In this document: piece after piece, positions 61,654 through 64,000 of the stretch
How positions within the stretch are numbered: position 1 is the first letter of the stretch
Layout: each line of letters begins with the position of its first letter
Assembly (NCBI GenBank): GCA_963739375.1
Contig: CAVUAF010000024.1
Span: 62,001-126,000 of the forward strand
Length of the DNA stretch: 64,000 bases
Reading direction: 5' to 3'
DNA from: CAVUAF01 sp963739375
Lineage (GTDB): Bacteria > Acidobacteriota > Terriglobia > Terriglobales > Acidobacteriaceae
Position numbers and translations under genes: made by a program
The notes under the pieces: model-generated
Seen by the model: the letters and a program-made list of their open reading frames with translations, nothing else
Databases searched by the model: none
What the model was told of the DNA's origin: nothing

Positions 61654-63376
61654 TTACCAGAACATAATGTTCAGGACGACGAAGACGATCGCCACCACCA
61701 CCGCCCAGAAGATCGGCCGCTGGTACAAGCGGCAGGTGGCCTCGCGAGGGAATTCGGTGCACGCCGTAGACCAGGCCCGCCAGCTCGCTGTCGGGCTTGG
61801 GCTGGGTCAGTAGGCTGACGATCACGGTCACCACCACGCAGATGATCCAGGACCACAGGGCGCGGTACATGTTTTCCGCCATGTCTTTGGCGTAGCGGCG
61901 AAAGCGCGATGTACCGGCGAGCGCGCTGGGATCCAGCTTCACCCAGGCCCACATGCCGATCGAGGAGAGCGGTGCCGGCCAGCAGGCCCCAGAAGCCGCC
62001 CGCGGGCGTGGCGCGCTTCCACAGCATGCCGAGCAGCACCGTGCCGAACAGCGGCGCGATGAAGAAGCTGAACAGCGCCTGCACGTAGTCCATGATGCTC
62101 TTGAACTGCATCACCAGGTAGGCCGTGCCGATGCTGATCAGCACGCCCAGGACCGTGCACCAGCGGCCCATGCTGACGTAGTGCGCGTCGGTGGCGTCCT
62201 TGTTGATCAGCGCGCGGTAGATGTCGTAGGTCCAGACCGTGGCGAAGGCGCTGACGTTGCCGGCCATGCCGGACATGAAGCCCGCAATCAGCGCGGTGAT
62301 GCCGAGGCCCAGCAGGCCCGGGGCCGCAGTAGCGCGCCAGCATCAGCGGCAGCACTTCGTTGTAGCTGTGGCCGCCGCGTGGCGACCGCCTGCGCCTCCG
62401 CCGATCAGCTTCATCGGCAGCAGCGCCAGCCCCAGCAGGCCGGGCAGGATCACGATGAACGGCACCATCATCTTGAAGGCGGCGCCGATGATGGGGGCCA
62501 TCTTCGCCGAGCGCAGGTCCTTGGCGGCCAGCACGCGCTGCACCACGAGGAAGTCGGTGGTCCAGTAGCCGAACGAGATCACCGCAGCCGAGGCCGAAGA
62601 CGATGCCGGTCCAGTGAATGCCCATCGGGTTGTCGCTGAAGGAGCCCAGCGTGCGCCACAGCGTGCGTGTACTCGCCGGAGGCAGTTGCGCGGTGATGCT
62701 GCTGCTGTCAGCTTGCTCCAGCCGCCGGCCTCGATCAGGCCCGAGGATGGGGATCAGCAGGGCGCCCAGCCCAGATCAGAACGAACTGCAGCACCTCGTT
62801 GAAGATGGCCGAGCGCAGCCCGCCGAGCGCCACATAAACCGCCACCGTCAGCGACGAGACCCAGATGCTGAAGTGGATGTCCCAGCCCAGCACCACCTTC
62901 ATGACCAGCGCCATCGAATACATGTTGATGCCGCTCATCAGCACCGTCATGAAAGCGAAGGAGACGGCCGACAGCACGCGGCTCGACTCGCCGATAGCGC
63001 AGCTTGAGGTAGCCGGGAACGGAGTGGGTCTTGGAAATGTAGTAGAACGGCATCATCACCAGGCCGAGGAAGAGCATCGGCGGGGATGGCGCCGATCCAG
63101 TACCAGTGCGATGGCGAGAATGCCGTACTGGTAGGCCGCGGCCGCCCAGCCCATCAGCTCGAGCGCCCCCAGGTTGGCGGAGAGGAAGCTGAGGCCGGCG
63201 ATCCACGCCGTCATCTCGCGGCCGGCCAGGAAGAAGTCCTCGCCGGTCTTGGACATGCCCCTGAGGTACCAGCCAATCGTCAGGACGAGCACGAAATAGA
63301 AAGTGATGATCACCAGATCGACCGTGGACAGCGTCACCAGCCTGGCGACAGCCAACGCGCCCAATGACGGCATCAT
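61654..63376 (-). CDS. Sodium:solute symporter (SSS family), frameshifted
   Basis: About 570 residues of an SSS transporter, probably for L-arabinose. Starting from ATG 63376 (GAGGAAGG site): STVDLVIITFYFVLVLTIGW, GREMTAWIAGLSFLSANLGA, MMPFYYISKTHSVPGYLKLR, MALVMKVVLGWDIHFSIWVS, GLRSAIFNEVLQFVLIWAG, SFGYWTTDFLVVQRVLAAKD, GITALIAGFMSGMAGNVSAF-like sequence and FKSIMDYVQALFSFFIAPLF. The end is at a TAA after LNIMFW. Frame changes at several places, mostly one extra base. The start overlaps the araD stop. Confidence 0.85.
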
Positions 63377-64000
63377 GCGTCCTTCCTCGTTTGTCCGTAG
63401 TAAGCACCCGCGCCGTGTTTGCGCAGGTAGTGCTTGTCGTGGAGCGCCTGGCTGATGGCGCCGGCGCCAGGGTTGATCGAGAGCGTGAGCCACGCCATGC
63501 GGGCCACCGCCTCCAGGAGGACGGCGTTATGCGCCGCCGCCGCCGGATCGGGCCCCCAGGCGAACGGTCCATGGTGGGCGACCAGCACCGCCGGGACCGC
63601 GGCGGCGTCCTGCCCCGCGAAGGCGCGCACCATCGCCTCGCCCGTGTTCTTTTCGTAGTCGCCGGCGATTTCGTCGGGGCGCAAGGGCTCGGTCACCGGC
63701 ACCGGGCCGTAAAAGGAGTCGGCGTGGGTGGTGCCCAGGCACGGAATCGGCCGGCGCGCCTGCGCCCACGCCGTCGCGTACTCGGAGTGGGTGTGGGCGA
63801 TGCCGCCGATGCCGGGAAATGCCTGGTAGAGGACGAGATGGGTCGGCAGATCGGAAGAGGGCCGCAGTTGGCCTTCGACGATCCGCCCGGCCAGGTCGGT
63901 CACCACCAGGTGCTCCGGGCGCAGGTCCGCATAGGGCACGCCGCTCGGCTTGATGACCACCAGGCCCTCGGCGCGCGCCATCCCGCTGGCATTCCCGAAG
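63373..64000 (-). CDS. araD: L-ribulose-5-phosphate 4-epimerase (5' end outside the window)
   Basis: At least 208 residues of a class II aldolase-fold epimerase that converts L-ribulose 5-phosphate to D-xylulose 5-phosphate. It contains GNASGMARAEGLVVIKPSGV, AHTHSEYATAWAQARRPIPC (zinc ligands), LVAHHGPFAWG and HYLRKHGAGAYYGQ at the C-terminus. The frame runs past base 64000 without a start, so the protein is truncated by the window. It is the first visible gene of the arabinose operon; its TGA overlaps the symporter ATG. Confidence 0.92.
   Translation of the reverse strand, partial: FGNASGMARAEGLVVIKPSGVPYADLRPEHLVVTDLAGRIVEGQLRPSSDLPTHLVLYQAFPGIGGIAHTHSEYATAWAQARRPIPCLGTTHADSFYGPVPVTEPLRPDEIAGDYEKNTGEAMVRAFAGQDAAAVPAVLVAHHGPFAWGPDPAAAAHNAVLLEAVARMAWLTLSINPGAGAISQALHDKHYLRKHGAGAYYGQTRKDA

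Overview
This window is a high-GC bacterial chromosome segment. It most probably comes from a soil or subsurface Acidobacteriota (Terriglobia-like) genome. The inference rests on gene families (tandem secreted CarboxypepD_reg proteins, a reaction-centre-type cytochrome c fused to a C-terminal domain, a secreted beta-propeller family, a CxxH mini-protein) and on the unusual load of dispersed short intergenic repeats. No rRNA, tRNA, CRISPR array, insertion sequence or phage gene was recognised.

Layout. 1-7.4 kb: end of an ABC permease, a DUF255 thioredoxin-fold protein, a YdcF-like protein with threonine aldolase, an acyl-CoA mutase large subunit with isobutyryl-CoA-mutase-type active-site residues, and a VapBC pair. 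7.7-15.7 kb: the most unusual locus, a one-strand run of a secreted beta-propeller protein, a 54-residue peptide, an S26-like peptidase, an HPr-kinase-like protein, a PqqD-like carrier, a radical SAM/SPASM enzyme, a nucleotidyltransferase-fold protein and an ABC exporter. I read it as a candidate ribosomally made, post-translationally modified peptide (RiPP) system. 15.9-24.8 kb: housekeeping and metabolic genes (VOC protein, methionine aminopeptidase, hemerythrin protein, HMGL-like aldolase/synthase, M20 peptidase, cytochrome c, EamA permease), separated by repeat-filled gaps. 25-30 kb: a tandem pair of large secreted CarboxypepD_reg proteins, the second broken by three frameshifts. 30.9-37.6 kb: CxxH protein, DegQ/HtrA protease, peptidoglycan-binding protein, CpsB-type phosphatase, aminotransferase and an aldehyde dehydrogenase. 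37.9-43.2 kb: FecR protein, mreB-mreC-mreD and a glycosyltransferase. 43.5-47.4 kb: a decaheme cytochrome and MtrB-like outer-membrane barrel, which together look like an extracellular electron conduit. 47.5-54.7 kb: a phosphate-acquisition locus (phoU, pstB, pstA, pstC, a porin, pstS, a second phoU) with 11-bp-spaced PHO-box-like repeats. 54.9-57.5 kb: three genes of unknown function. 57.6-64 kb: an L-arabinose operon (araD, SSS symporter, small membrane protein, sugar isomerase, araB, HAD phosphatase).

Sequence quality matters here. degQ, the aldehyde dehydrogenase, mreB and most of the arabinose operon are interrupted by many single-base indels, mostly one extra base. The encoded proteins remain recognisable across frames. 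An interrupted mreB between intact mreC/mreD suggests consensus errors rather than true gene decay.
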